Part shown: piece by piece, positions 37,132 through 46,907 of the stretch | Layout: the number at the start of each line of letters is the position of its first letter | Position numbering within the stretch: position 1 is the stretch's first letter | Assembly: GCF_003336705.1 (NCBI RefSeq) | Contig: NZ_QMDL01000002.1 | Span: 295,262-359,261 of the forward strand | Direction of reading: 5' to 3' | Source of the DNA: Marinobacter litoralis | GTDB lineage: Bacteria; Pseudomonadota; Gammaproteobacteria; Pseudomonadales; Oleiphilaceae | DNA: 64,000 nt | Notes under the pieces: model-generated | What the model saw: only the letters and a program-made list of their open reading frames with translations | What the model was told of the DNA's origin: nothing | The model's database searches: none | Made by a program: the position numbers and the translations under genes

Positions 37132-39186
37132 TTATAAAGCGTAAAACAGCATCGGAACAAAGGCCACCAATAACAAGGTTGGCAACATAACCGCCAGCGG
37201 CAATAGCAGGCGCTCATACCGGTGCCAGAATGTCCCTGTACGCTCCGCTGCCACCACTTCCGTCTCACCGACCACTTGTCGGGTAAGCAGGTGGTTAAGC
37301 GCGACCGGCGGGCTCAGATAACCCAGTTCGAAGGCCACCAGACACACAATCCAGAAGTGCAGAGGATCGATACCAATCTGAATCGCCGGCTGAGCAATGG
37401 TTGCAGACACCAGAATGACCGCACCAAACGGATCCATAACCATACCGATAAAGGTCAGCATGACCACGATCACCAGCATGGCCACCCATGGACTGGTGAG
37501 ACTTTCCGGGAACAGGAAGTGCACGATATCTGAGCGCTCCAGAATCCCGCCCAAACAGATAGAGAAACCAATCAGAGCCAGCAGCGCGCCAATGTGCACC
37601 GCGGAATCACTGGCTGCAGAGCTGCTTCGGACAAAAAACTCCTGCACTCTTGAAGCTGCCGGAGCATCATCTTGAGTCTTGCTGGAATCCAGCATCACGA
37701 TGGCCAGCATCACCAAAGGCAAAATCAGAGGCGCACTGTATTCGTTGAACTTGAGCCCCAAGATGACCCAAATTGCCAGGATAACCGCGGCTGCCACTGC
37801 AACATAAGGAATCAGCGGCTTGGTAGCCCGCAAAGACTCCCGCAACGCACCCGGGGCAGGCCGCGGCTTCCAGTTACCCTCAGTTTTACAGACGATAAAG
37901 GAGAACAAGCTGGCCGACATGATGAACACCCAGAAGCCCCAGCCATACATTTCAGACGTGGTTACTTCCTTGTTCAGCGCAGCAACCACCACAATCAACA
38001 GACACGGGTTCAGAACCACACCCAGACTGCCCGACATAGCGGTCGTTGCAAGAGACAGCTGACGCCCTGCACCGGCCCGGCGCAACTCGTCATACACCAC
38101 ACCACCAACGGCGAGGATAAAGATACCGGAGGCACCGGTGAACGCTGTCGGGAACGCTGTGGCAAAGATAATGACAGATGCCAACAAAGGCGCGGGCAAG
38201 TTGAACGGCTTGATCAGCCCCAGCAGCAGCTCCGGCACTCGGGTTTGCTTCAGCATCATACCGACCAACACATACAGGCCGATATTGATGAACATCGAAG
38301 AAAGGTTCGACATCATGCCGAAGTAAATCGCAAGGCCTGAAGAATAGCCGTCCACGAAGAAGAAATAACTCATCGCGATCAGGCCCATGGTGCAATACAA
38401 CGGCACCACCAGCCCTGAAGCCAAATCCATACTTCCAGACTTGATCCGCTCAGGGACCACAACAAAGCGAACGGCGTTAATGACCATGAACAGGCCGAAC
38501 ACCATCACCCACGCATACTGAAGCGTCATGGCGCTGCCCGAGTCCGGGGTTCGCTCCAGATTGCCCAAATAGGAATTCAGGGAAAGCAGCATCAGCCCGT
38601 TAACGACAAACTGCGCACCTTGGCTCAATCGCCACTCCGCCCGATTACGCGGCAATCGCAGCGCAATATGATCGGCATCCAGGGCCGAAACGGCCGCCGC
38701 CAAGGCAAACATACCGATAAACAAGAACTTGGTCAGATCGATATTGCTGAGTAGAAAATCAGCCAACCCTTGTTCGATGTCCTTAAAGACACCCAACGCC
38801 GGAGTTGCATGCTTCTGGTTTTCGGCAAACTGCACGTGGCGCTGTTCACAAAGCGCCAGATTGCTTTCAAGGGATTGACGAATAGCCTGAGCATTGGGTG
38901 GAGAGCTGAAGAGATCGTCGGGATCAGGCTTATAAGCCTGAATCCGACGCTCTACTTCTCGGTCTACATCCATGGTCAGATTACAACTGGGCTCAACCGC
39001 ATCCGGATTGAGCAGATAGTAATTCGGCCAAACTTGCTCACCAACCCATAACAGCCGGGAGTGAAGCGAATTACCCATCCCGAGCAACAAAGTCGCCAGG
39101 AGCAACAGCAGGAGAACAACCCCGTGCAGCCTGTGCACGGGATACAGAGTCCTTACGCCTGTCGCAGTCATTGCACGCCAGTTCAT
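37132..39186 (-). CDS. TRAP transporter fused small/large permease (DctQM-like)
   Basis: A 684-residue membrane protein of a tripartite ATP-independent periplasmic transporter. Residues 25-42 form a first helix, followed by a periplasmic stretch of about 100 residues (PSCNLTMDVDREVERRIQAY) and three or four helices that correspond to the small (DctQ-type) subunit. The DctM-type large subunit follows from about 285 (FPTAFTGASGIFILAVGGVVYDELRRAG; FELGYLSPPVALN near the C-terminus). The long periplasmic insertion is unusual. It is 15 bp downstream of the binding-protein gene. Substrate unknown. Confidence 0.88.
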   Translation of the reverse strand: MNWRAMTATGVRTLYPVHRLHGVVLLLLLLATLLLGMGNSLHSRLLWVGEQVWPNYYLLNPDAVEPSCNLTMDVDREVERRIQAYKPDPDDLFSSPPNAQAIRQSLESNLALCEQRHVQFAENQKHATPALGVFKDIEQGLADFLLSNIDLTKFLFIGMFALAAAVSALDADHIALRLPRNRAEWRLSQGAQFVVNGLMLLSLNSYLGNLERTPDSGSAMTLQYAWVMVFGLFMVINAVRFVVVPERIKSGSMDLASGLVVPLYCTMGLIAMSYFFFVDGYSSGLAIYFGMMSNLSSMFINIGLYVLVGMMLKQTRVPELLLGLIKPFNLPAPLLASVIIFATAFPTAFTGASGIFILAVGGVVYDELRRAGAGRQLSLATTAMSGSLGVVLNPCLLIVVVAALNKEVTTSEMYGWGFWVFIMSASLFSFIVCKTEGNWKPRPAPGALRESLRATKPLIPYVAVAAAVILAIWVILGLKFNEYSAPLILPLVMLAIVMLDSSKTQDDAPAASRVQEFFVRSSSAASDSAVHIGALLALIGFSICLGGILERSDIVHFLFPESLTSPWVAMLVIVVMLTFIGMVMDPFGAVILVSATIAQPAIQIGIDPLHFWIVCLVAFELGYLSPPVALNHLLTRQVVGETEVVAAERTGTFWHRYERLLLPLAVMLPTLLLVAFVPMLFYAL

Positions 39187-39201
39187 GATCGGAATCCCCG
39201 T

Positions 39202-40212
39202 TTATTCGCGATTATCTGCGGTGCACTCGGAAGCGCCCGGATTGCTGGAGCACCGAATCTTACTCATCAGGCTGAGCATTTTCGGGCTGTACACTTCAGG
39301 CGCACCATTAACCCCATCGCGCATTTCGAGACGGTTTTCACGGAACATTTCCTGGTAGCCAACGATGTCCTTCTCAGGAATGCGAATCCATTTTTCGTCC
39401 GGAATCGCTTTTTCGAGGCCACCAATCATGTTCATCGCCTGCGGGAACATGCCCCAGGCCACTTCACGCGCCTTCTGTGCTACGTCATCATCCAGCACCT
39501 CATCACGGGCAATGATCTGCACCGTCAGCTGTGCGAGCGGGTAGTCCACGATACCGCCCTTTTCGCCGATCCCTTTGTAAAGCTCCAGTGCTTCATAAGC
39601 GAAGGCTGGTGCGTAGGCCGTATCAACCGAGCCGTTATTGAACTTCCCGGCAAAATTCGTGATGTCCGAAGGAACAACCGTCGCCTTCACATAGTTAACC
39701 ATGTGAATAGCGTCTTTCTGGTAGTCCAAAGTCGCGACACGCTTACCAGCCAGCTCCGCTGCCGTATCAATTTCTCTATCGTTAACAAACAGATAGCCGG
39801 CTCCGGCCGGAACAATACCCAGCACCTCGTAACCGTTTTCTTTCATCAGAGGTGCGGCTTTGGGCTGAGCGAGGGTTGCCAGCAAGGTTTCCAGGTCTTT
39901 GTAAGTCGGCAATGCACCGACCGCACTGACACTTCCCGTAAAGCGGTTAAAGGGACGCGTTCTCAAATCGGTAGCTGCGACCGCATCACACTGACCAGAG
40001 TTGAAATCGCCAATGGCAACGCCTTCATCCGTATAAGGTTTCAGGTCGAAGTCGATTCCATGGCTTTTCAGCTCAAGCGTGAAATCCTTCACCATGTTGT
40101 AAACGTCGCCGTTGGCACCAATGACATCAAAGACACACATGGTGGCTGCCTGGGCAGACGATATGGGCGCAACGGCTGCAATGGAAAGGGCTGCAAGTGT
40201 TTTACGGATCAC
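39202..40212 (-). CDS. Periplasmic solute-binding protein of the TRAP system (DUF6091-like)
   Basis: A 336-residue exported protein with a signal peptide (1-22, SSAQA/ATMCVF) and a two-lobed binding fold: FDVIGANGDVYNMVKDFTLEL, SGQCDAVAATDLRTRPFNRF, ELAGKRVATLDYQKDAIHMV, NGSVDTAYAPAFAYEALELY. It lacks the classical DctP signature, so it belongs to an atypical solute-binding family that travels with TRAP permeases in marine proteobacteria. Four cysteines (first one just after cleavage, and three near the C-terminus) may form disulfides. Close gap (15 bp) to the permease supports the assignment. Confidence 0.85.
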   Translation of the reverse strand: MIRKTLAALSIAAVAPISSAQAATMCVFDVIGANGDVYNMVKDFTLELKSHGIDFDLKPYTDEGVAIGDFNSGQCDAVAATDLRTRPFNRFTGSVSAVGALPTYKDLETLLATLAQPKAAPLMKENGYEVLGIVPAGAGYLFVNDREIDTAAELAGKRVATLDYQKDAIHMVNYVKATVVPSDITNFAGKFNNGSVDTAYAPAFAYEALELYKGIGEKGGIVDYPLAQLTVQIIARDEVLDDDVAQKAREVAWGMFPQAMNMIGGLEKAIPDEKWIRIPEKDIVGYQEMFRENRLEMRDGVNGAPEVYSPKMLSLMSKIRCSSNPGASECTADNRE

Positions 40213-40278
40213 AATAACCTCCGGGTCATCATTGTTATGGTTGTTAACGCAAGTAAAGCGGGGCGATGAAGCTGCTGG

Positions 40279-41343
40279 TTACAGCAGCCCATCCAAACTC
40301 ATGGTTTCAATATTGCTGGTGTCACGCTCGGGGCTCATCTTGCCGAAAAAGCGGGTGGGCGTACGATGGCCGTAGTTTTTTGTCCAGTGCTTATCTGATG
40401 AGAAAGTGACAACGGTGCGTGCAACCTCATCGAGAAGCACATAGTCGTCGAAAACCTCGAACCCCTCATCAGAGGCAGCAAAGTTTGCAATCGCATCAGC
40501 AAGCACATCTGGGCGACCGAATGTTTCTGCAGCAACAATTTGCAGTGCATGGGATGTTCTAAAGCCTGCTTTCACACCCAAGTCAGCACTATTCTGAAGC
40601 ACTACCCATGGGTCTGGAGACAACGCCGGGCGAGTATCAGGAAGCAACAGCCACACCAACGCCCGAACAGCATTCGGTAACCCACCCCATTTTTCGTTAT
40701 CAACACACTGTGCCGCACGCTCGGCTTGAGGTGCGATATTGCGAGGAACACCCGCCATGGCGCCCGAGTTGGCATCATTCACGATGGCCTGCATACCGGT
40801 AAGCAGGCCAGCAAGGAAGGTGATCTCATCCTGGTCAGTAAACAGGAACGGACACTCCATCGGCTCTGCTGCAGGATCAAAGTCGTACGCAGCCATGGCG
40901 CGGCGGAAAGATTCGTATCGGCGGGTCGCTGTTTGCGCGTACAAGCGCTTCGAAACCTCACGGGCGTCTTTAGCCGCAGGTACGTTGCCGCTGTAATCAT
41001 GCCTCAGATAATCCAGCTCTGCGTCCCAAGCTCTGTATTCCATGCAGTTGCCAGCCAGCAGCATCAGCAACGAACCCGTGGTATCAGGCGCGTCCACAAC
41101 TCGAGAGAACGAGTAAAGCAACGGATCAATCCCTTCGCCCAATGCACACGCCATCCGGGTGTCGGTCATTTGCATGACATAAGGGGTAGCCTCGGATTCC
41201 GAGTAACTGGAAAGTACGACACCCGTCGTATGATAAACAGGGTTAACCGTACAACCGGAAAGAACCAGAACCAAGCCTGCGGCAATCATTTTAGGCATAC
41301 GAGCCGAGAAACGGTATGCCCGGGAGAGCTTAGAGGAGATCAT
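40279..41343 (-). CDS. Lipoprotein of TRAP operon, TatT-like (tentative)
   Basis: A 354-residue lipoprotein (lipobox LSGC, C31, after a 30-residue signal). The mature part is mostly helical (MACALGEGIDPLLYSFSRVV, LLAGNCMEYRAWDAELDYL, AVRALVWLLLPDTRP) and resembles TRAP-associated T-component (TatT) proteins, TPR-like lipoproteins that pair with TRAP binding proteins. It is the first gene of the three-gene operon, 66 bp before the binding protein. The TatT match is from fold character and context only. Confidence 0.6.
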   Translation of the reverse strand: MISSKLSRAYRFSARMPKMIAAGLVLVLSGCTVNPVYHTTGVVLSSYSESEATPYVMQMTDTRMACALGEGIDPLLYSFSRVVDAPDTTGSLLMLLAGNCMEYRAWDAELDYLRHDYSGNVPAAKDAREVSKRLYAQTATRRYESFRRAMAAYDFDPAAEPMECPFLFTDQDEITFLAGLLTGMQAIVNDANSGAMAGVPRNIAPQAERAAQCVDNEKWGGLPNAVRALVWLLLPDTRPALSPDPWVVLQNSADLGVKAGFRTSHALQIVAAETFGRPDVLADAIANFAASDEGFEVFDDYVLLDEVARTVVTFSSDKHWTKNYGHRTPTRFFGKMSPERDTSNIETMSLDGLL

Positions 41344-41620
41344 AATGCGACCTGTCTTTTCTTTGTATGTTTGTTTTTTTAGACGTGATCATTGCTGCAC
41401 GGATTAGCATGCAAACTATCAACGTTCCGTGAACCAGATCACCGAAACCACGGAGACTTTCATTCACAGGACGAAGGATGCGGGGAAAGCGCTCAAACAG
41501 AAATGGCTTGTTTGCCGAAATATAATGCCGATCAGGCCAATTACGTATAGAAACTTAAAAATTGGACCTTTCTACTATGGAAACCATCGAGAAAAACTGA
41601 CCCCGCCTTAGCCAGTTTTT

Positions 41621-42289
41621 CTACTCCGGGGCACCTGCTGCACCGCCAAAACCCAGCAACGCCATGATCTGATCCGTAAGGCCGTCCAGGGTCAAACCAC
41701 CACGTTCGGGCTTGTACCAGGTTACCGTCCAACTCAAGGCACCCGTTAACATCCGGCGGGCTATAAACACATCGGCATTCAACTGCCCCTCGTTTTTAAG
41801 CCGTTTCAACACGGTCAGCCATAACTCTTCGTACACATCCCGCAATGCCAGCACTTCCGTTTGAGAAGCCTCCGACAAGCTGCGCCATTCGTAAACCAGA
41901 ACCGCCATTGCCTCACCGGTTTTACCGTTGATCGATTCCAACTCGGCACGAATCAACGCTCGCAGCTTCGCTTCCGACTCGGTCTCGCGCTCCACCGCTG
42001 CCTGCATAACCGCGGTATTCAGCCGAATGGTTTCAACCATTACGGCCTTCAAAATTTCTTCTTTCGTTCGGAAATGGTGAAACAAGCTTCCCGACTGAAT
42101 GCCCACGGCGGCCGCCAGATCCCTCACGGTGGTACGCTCATAACCTTTGTCGCGGAATAAAGTAGCGGCCTCAGCCAGCAGCCGGCCACGCGCGCTGGCA
42201 GGGTCGGAAACCAATTGATCTTTAATAAGTGCCTGAAAAATATCGCTGTGCTTCACATGAATATCCAACTGCAGAGAAGGTTGACCCAT
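41621..42289 (-). CDS. atuR: TetR-family regulator of the atu operon
   Basis: A 222-residue repressor with an N-terminal helix-turn-helix (ATLFRDKGYERTTVRDLAAAVGIQSGSLFHHF, about 41-72, read in two parts) and a C-terminal ligand domain. It is divergent from atuA, 105 bp apart, with an operator-like palindrome between them at 42316-42333. In P. aeruginosa AtuR is the TetR repressor of atuA-H, released by acyclic terpene or its CoA ester. Start ATG at 42289; the leader MGQPSLQLDIHVKHSDIF is longer than in some TetR proteins, so a later start is possible. The 277 bp downstream to the TatT-like gene hold nothing I can support. Confidence 0.85.
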   Translation of the reverse strand: MGQPSLQLDIHVKHSDIFQALIKDQLVSDPASARGRLLAEAATLFRDKGYERTTVRDLAAAVGIQSGSLFHHFRTKEEILKAVMVETIRLNTAVMQAAVERETESEAKLRALIRAELESINGKTGEAMAVLVYEWRSLSEASQTEVLALRDVYEELWLTVLKRLKNEGQLNADVFIARRMLTGALSWTVTWYKPERGGLTLDGLTDQIMALLGFGGAAGAPE

Positions 42290-42315
42290 TTTACCTGACT
42301 CCCGCCTATTTACAA

Positions 42316-42333
42316 ACCAAGCGCTTGCTTGGT
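42316..42333. promoter_or_regulatory. Operator-like palindrome between atuR and atuA
   Basis: ACCAAGC(GCTT)GCTTGGT is a perfect 7-bp inverted repeat with a 4-bp spacer, the shape of TetR-family operators in acyl-CoA metabolism genes. It lies 27 bp before the atuR start and 61 bp before atuA, suited to repress both. Confidence 0.75.
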
Positions 42334-42394
42334 AACGTTGAGACCATTCACTGAAGATCCACGTTAAAACGCTAAAAAAAACGGGACCAACAAC

Positions 42395-44191
42395 ATGTCA
42401 GAAGCCAACAAAACCATCCGCATCGGCTGCTCTTCGGCATTCTGGGGTGATACCGAAACTGCGGCCGCCCAACTGGTACACCAGGGCAACATCGACTATC
42501 TGGTGGCCGACTACCTCGCCGAAGTGACCATGTCGATCATGGCCGGTCAGAAGATGAAAGACCCGTCCCAGGGTTACGCCCGGGATTTCGTTCAAACGGT
42601 CATGGGCCCGCTGCTTGCCGACATCAAAGCAAAAGGGATACGGGTTCTGGCCAACGCCGGTGGTGTTAACCCGATTGCCTGCCGTGATGCGCTTCAGGCA
42701 CTGTGCGAAGAGGCAGGTGTGGACCTGAAGATCGCACTGGTACTCGGCGACGATCTGATCACCAAAAAGAAGAAGCTGGCGGATGATGGCATTACGGAAA
42801 TGACCACCGGCCAGCCTTTCCCGGCCATGATGGTCAGCCTGAACGCCTACCTCGGCGCACCTGGCCTGGCCGCGGCACTGGACCAGGGCGCCGATATTGT
42901 TCTGACCGGTCGCGTAGCCGATAGCGCATTGGTGCTGGCGCCGCTGGTGCATGAATTTGGCTGGCAGTGGGACGATTACGACAAACTGGCCCAAGGCAGT
43001 CTTGCCGGGCATTTGCTGGAATGCGGTGCTCAGTCTACTGGAGGCAATTTTACCGATTGGGAAGCCGTTGCAGACGGCTTTACCAATATGGGCTTTCCAA
43101 TTGCCGAGGTCAGCGCCAGTGGCGATTTTGTTATGACCAAGCCCGACCATACCGGAGGTTTGGTTAGCCGCGGCACGGTTGCTGAACAACTGGTTTACGA
43201 AATCGGAGATCCAAGAGCGTATCTGCTGCCCGATGTTACCTGCGATTTTACGCAAGTTAAGCTGGATGAAATTGCGCCGAACCGGGTTCACGTGTCCCGT
43301 GCGACAGGGTTGGAGCCCACCGACAGCTACAAGGTGTCTGGCACCTGGCCCGATGGCTTCAAATGTACTGCGTCTTTCCTGCTAGGGGGTATCGACGCGC
43401 CAGCCAAAGCCCAGAAGGTTGCGGACGCTATTCTGGCCAAAACATCGGCGATGTTTGCAGACAAAGGCTTGCCAGGCTATTCCGAAACCAGCATTGAGCT
43501 GCTGGGTACCGAAGCGACTTACGGCCCTCATGGCCGTCGCAGCGACACTCGGGAAGTAATCGTCAAAATTTCTGCAGCCCATCCCAAAAAGGAAGCCTTG
43601 GTGCTGTTTTCGAGAGAGATTGCCCAAGCTGCGACTGGTATGGCCCCCGGCCTGACCGGCATTGTCGGCGGTCGCCCTTCTGTGCTCCCCAAGATTCGTC
43701 TTTATTCGTGTTTGGTTCCGAAATCCGAGGTGGTTGTGTCGGTGGATATCGGCGGCGAAGCTGTGCCTGTCGATGTTGCCTGTGATGGCAGCTTTGACCC
43801 CGCTCAGCTGGCGCCCGAACCGCAGGACAACGTTGAGGTTTCAACGGATACGACGGCTCCTCTGGTTCGGTTGGCGTGGGCGCGCTCCGGGGACAAGGGC
43901 GATCACAGCAATATTGGTGTGATTGCACGGGAAGCGGAGTTCGTGCCGTACATTCAGGCCGCGCTGACAGAAGAGGCAGTTGCCGAATGGATGGCGCATA
44001 CGCTGAATCCGGAGTCCGGCAAGGTGACTCGGTGGGCTTTGCCGGGGCTGAATGCGTTTAACTTCTTGCTGGAGCACAGTCTGGGTGGTGGCGGTATCGC
44101 CAGCTTGCGGATTGACCCACAAGGTAAGGCGTTTGCCCAGCAGCTTCTGGAGTTTCCAGTGCCGGTGCCATCGCAACTTTTTGAGTCTTAA
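42395..44191 (+). CDS. atuA: AtuA family protein (acyclic terpene utilisation)
   Basis: A 598-residue protein of the DUF1446/AtuA family. N-terminal half: [71 protein letters not shown]. The C-terminal AtuA-like domain (about 490-598) has [20 protein letters not shown]. AtuA is essential for growth on citronellol in P. aeruginosa but its reaction is not settled; a role near the terminal CoA-ester cleavage has been proposed. First gene of the operon, preceded by the TetR operator. Palindromic element copy 3 begins 16 bp after the stop. Confidence 0.92.
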   Translation: MSEANKTIRIGCSSAFWGDTETAAAQLVHQGNIDYLVADYLAEVTMSIMAGQKMKDPSQGYARDFVQTVMGPLLADIKAKGIRVLANAGGVNPIACRDALQALCEEAGVDLKIALVLGDDLITKKKKLADDGITEMTTGQPFPAMMVSLNAYLGAPGLAAALDQGADIVLTGRVADSALVLAPLVHEFGWQWDDYDKLAQGSLAGHLLECGAQSTGGNFTDWEAVADGFTNMGFPIAEVSASGDFVMTKPDHTGGLVSRGTVAEQLVYEIGDPRAYLLPDVTCDFTQVKLDEIAPNRVHVSRATGLEPTDSYKVSGTWPDGFKCTASFLLGGIDAPAKAQKVADAILAKTSAMFADKGLPGYSETSIELLGTEATYGPHGRRSDTREVIVKISAAHPKKEALVLFSREIAQAATGMAPGLTGIVGGRPSVLPKIRLYSCLVPKSEVVVSVDIGGEAVPVDVACDGSFDPAQLAPEPQDNVEVSTDTTAPLVRLAWARSGDKGDHSNIGVIAREAEFVPYIQAALTEEAVAEWMAHTLNPESGKVTRWALPGLNAFNFLLEHSLGGGGIASLRIDPQGKAFAQQLLEFPVPVPSQLFES

Positions 44192-44207
44192 TTCGGTGCA
44201 AGCACCC

Positions 44208-44312
44208 CGCCGGAGGAGGACTGTTCAAAAAACGCTCCTTCGGCACATCCATGTGGCGCTTGGGCTCCGCCATCCATGGCTCCGCACATTTTTGCACAGC
44301 CCTCCTCCGGCG
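44208..44312 (+). repeat. Palindromic element copy 3 (57-nt core class)
   Basis: Arms of 24 nt (44208-44231 and 44289-44312) pair at 22 positions. The outer part is CGCCGGAGGAGG against CCTCCTCCGGCG and the inner part ends in A5/T5. The core holds CACAT/ATGTG (44244-44255) and GCCAT/ATGGC (44269-44280), both with CC loops. It lies between atuA and atuB, ending 52 bp before the atuB start. Computer-predicted reading frames across it are artefacts. Confidence 0.85.
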
Positions 44313-44364
44313 AGGCGCACAAACGCTGTATATGGATTCATCAGGTTTAAACAGGAAATTGCTT

Positions 44365-45231
44365 ATGAGCTACCAATCCGTTTTACGACCCGGGCTATTT
44401 GAAGGCCGGGTTTACATCGTCACCGGTGGCGGCTCCGGTATAGGTCGGTGCACCGCTCACGAACTGGCTGCCCTGGGCGCACAGGTTGCACTAGTTGGCC
44501 GCAAACAGGAAAAGGTCGATGCCGTCAAAGCAGAGATCGAAGAGGATGATGGCACGGCCAGTGCTCATTCTTGCGACATTCGCGAGGAAGAGTCTGTGCG
44601 GGCCACGGTTAAAGCCATTATTGCCGAACACGGCCGGTTGGACGGGTTGGTGAACAACGCCGGTGGTCAGTTTGCTTCGCCACTGACGGGAATTAACCAG
44701 AAGGGCTGGGAAACGGTGGTGCGTACCAATCTGACTGGCGGATTTCTGATGGCACGCGAAGCCTACACTCAGGCGCTCAGCAAAACCGGCGGTTCGATCG
44801 TCAATATTGTTGCTGATATGTGGGGCGGAATGCCCGGCATGGGACATTCCGGGGCTGCTCGGGCGGGCATGGTGAATTTCACCCAAACCGCCGCCGTGGA
44901 ATGGGCTCCGTCGGGCGTTCGGGTGAATGCGGTTGCGCCGGGCTGGATAGCTTCCAGCGGCATGGATAACTATCCCGCGCACATGAAGTCATGGATTCGC
45001 AGCCTGGCCGATGCGGTTCCCATTAAGCGTATGGGTACGGAGTCGGAGGTCAGTTCGGTGATTTGTTTCTTACTGAGCGAAGGCGCGGCGTTTATCAGCG
45101 GTGACTGCTGGCGCATCGACGGAGGGGGCTCTCAGGGCAGCCGCATTTGGCCCATGCCGAACGCCAAGAATAATGAGCCGTACAACGGCTTCCACCGAGC
45201 GACGACCCCTAAAGTATTGTCGGAAGACTGA
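44365..45231 (+). CDS. atuB: Short-chain dehydrogenase of the atu operon
   Basis: A 288-residue SDR. The Rossmann motif is VTGGGSGIG with NNAGG; the catalytic serine is not in the classic position, since the segment reads IVNIVADMWGGMPGMGHSGAARAG where a Tyr-x-x-x-Lys motif would normally be (here H-S-G-A-A-R). That is the pattern of 2,4-dienoyl-CoA reductase-like or AtuB/AtuG-type SDRs rather than standard alcohol dehydrogenases. Start ATG 44365 is chosen for its aggaaa site; an earlier in-frame ATG (44251) lies inside the palindromic element. P. aeruginosa has two SDRs (AtuB, AtuG) in this cluster; only this one is visible here. Confidence 0.85.
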   Translation: MSYQSVLRPGLFEGRVYIVTGGGSGIGRCTAHELAALGAQVALVGRKQEKVDAVKAEIEEDDGTASAHSCDIREEESVRATVKAIIAEHGRLDGLVNNAGGQFASPLTGINQKGWETVVRTNLTGGFLMAREAYTQALSKTGGSIVNIVADMWGGMPGMGHSGAARAGMVNFTQTAAVEWAPSGVRVNAVAPGWIASSGMDNYPAHMKSWIRSLADAVPIKRMGTESEVSSVICFLLSEGAAFISGDCWRIDGGGSQGSRIWPMPNAKNNEPYNGFHRATTPKVLSED

Positions 45232-45241
45232 GGATCATTAC

Positions 45242-46858
45242 ATGCAGGTACTAGAGTCAACCATTACCCCCCAGTCCAGCGAGTTTCAGGCGAACGCGGA
45301 AGCCATGGAAGCCCATATCAAAACCTTTCGTGATGTCGAGCAAAAGGTTTTGGATCTGGCAGAAGCTGCCCGGGAAAAGTTCACCAAGCGGGGCAAACTT
45401 CTCCCCCGGGACCGCATTAACCGGTTGCTGGACCGTGGCAGTGAGTTTTTAGAGCTTTGTTCTCTGGCTGGCTATCAGATGCACGACGACAAAGACGGTT
45501 CCATGGCCGGCGGTGGCATTATTGCCGGTATTGGCCGGGTGGCGGGTATCCGGTGCTTGGTGGTCGCCAGCAACAGCGCCATCAAGGGCGGCACCATTAC
45601 GCCTGCCGGTCTGGATAAAACTCTTCGGCTGCATGAGATTGCCAAGGAAAACAAACTGCCCATCGTGTCACTGTCCGAATCTGGCGGTGCCAACCTGAAT
45701 TACGCCACGGATATTTTCGTGCCCGGCGCCCGGGGCTTTGCCAATCAGGCGCGGTTGTCAGCAGCGGGTATTCCGCAGGTTACGGTTGTCCACGGTAACG
45801 CCACAGCGGGGGGTGCCTATCAGCCCGGCCTGTCGGATTACGTCATCACCGTGCGTGATAAAGCAAAAATGTTCCTTGCTGGTCCTCCGCTGCTGAAAGC
45901 GGCCACCGGTGAAATCGCCAACGACGAGGAGCTCGGCGGTGCGGAAATGCACGCGACGGTTGCCGGAACGGCTGAGTATCTAGCTGAAGACGATGCTGAC
46001 GGTATTCGCCAGGCCCGGGAGATTATGGGCGCCCTACCCTGGAACGATCAGCTCCCTGTGCAGCGGGAGGTTAGCTGGGACGAGCCGCTGTACCCGGCGG
46101 ATGAACTGATTGGCGTGATTCCGGCCGATGCCAAGAAGCCTTATGACGTGCGCGAAATCATCGCCCGAATCAGCGATGGCTCTCGCTTCCTCGACTTCAA
46201 GAACGAATACGACAACCAAACTGTGTGCGGCACCATCCGTATTAAAGGCCACAGTGTCGGCATCATCGGCAACAACGGCCCGATTACCACCGCCGGTGCT
46301 ACGAAAGCGGCCCAATTTATCCAGTTGTGTGATCAGGCCGGCACGCCCATCGTCTTCCTGCACAACACCACCGGGTTCATGGTGGGCACCCACTCCGAGC
46401 AGAACGGCATTATCAAACACGGCTCAAAAATGCTTCAGGCCGTCGCCAACTGCCGTGTACCCAAAATTGCCGTGGTGGTAGGCGGTTCCTACGGCGCCGG
46501 CAACTACGCCATGTGCGGCCGCGGCCTGGACCCCAGATTCATCTTCGCCTGGCCCAACAGCCGAACCGCCGTCATGGGCCCGGCCCAAGCTGGCAAGGTA
46601 TTGCGAATTGTGGCCGAAGAGAAACAGCGCAAAAGCGGCAAAGAGCCCGATGAAAAGACCCTCGAATTTCTGGAGCAGGCAACCGCCAAAAAACTCGAAG
46701 AAGGCTCCACGGCCTTGTTTGGCACCGCGCGACTGTGGGATGACGGCCTGATCGACCCGAGAGACACCCGCCGGGTACTGGCAACCGCTCTGTCCGTCTG
46801 CCGCGAAGCCGAGCAGCGTCCGTTGCGACCGAATGTCTATGGCGTGGCACGTTTTTAA
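45242..46858 (+). CDS. atuC: AtuC, geranyl-CoA carboxylase beta subunit
   Basis: Carboxyltransferase subunit that adds CO2 from biotin to cis-geranyl-CoA. The 538-residue protein has the two crotonase-like carboxyltransferase domains, with SESGGANLNYATDIF, GNATAGGAYQPGLSDYV, GIIGNNGPITTAGATKAAQF, GSYGAGNYAMCGRGLDPRF and WPNSRTAVMGPAQAGKVL. It resembles methylcrotonyl-CoA carboxylase LiuB; assignment to geranyl-CoA rests on linkage with atuA, atuD and atuF. Start ATG 45242 lies 10 bp after the SDR stop, with a gaggat site; it is followed by atuD after 49 bp. Confidence 0.9.
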   Translation: MQVLESTITPQSSEFQANAEAMEAHIKTFRDVEQKVLDLAEAAREKFTKRGKLLPRDRINRLLDRGSEFLELCSLAGYQMHDDKDGSMAGGGIIAGIGRVAGIRCLVVASNSAIKGGTITPAGLDKTLRLHEIAKENKLPIVSLSESGGANLNYATDIFVPGARGFANQARLSAAGIPQVTVVHGNATAGGAYQPGLSDYVITVRDKAKMFLAGPPLLKAATGEIANDEELGGAEMHATVAGTAEYLAEDDADGIRQAREIMGALPWNDQLPVQREVSWDEPLYPADELIGVIPADAKKPYDVREIIARISDGSRFLDFKNEYDNQTVCGTIRIKGHSVGIIGNNGPITTAGATKAAQFIQLCDQAGTPIVFLHNTTGFMVGTHSEQNGIIKHGSKMLQAVANCRVPKIAVVVGGSYGAGNYAMCGRGLDPRFIFAWPNSRTAVMGPAQAGKVLRIVAEEKQRKSGKEPDEKTLEFLEQATAKKLEEGSTALFGTARLWDDGLIDPRDTRRVLATALSVCREAEQRPLRPNVYGVARF

Positions 46859-46907
46859 TTCGAACAACACAAACAGAACAACCGTGAATTAGAGCAGGAG
46901 AGTACCC

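Noticed and set aside
41429..41611. A 60-codon open frame in the gap between the TatT-like gene and atuR.
   Set aside because: No ribosome binding site, membrane pattern or recognisable motif; composition is like non-coding sequence.
44251..44364. An upstream in-frame start for the SDR gene.
   Set aside because: It lies within the palindromic element and would add 38 residues with no SDR counterpart; ATG 44365 has a good ribosome binding site.
45101..45241. An upstream in-frame start for atuC overlapping the SDR gene.
   Set aside because: The added 47 residues are out-of-frame translation of the SDR 3' end; ATG 45242 has a spaced gaggat site.
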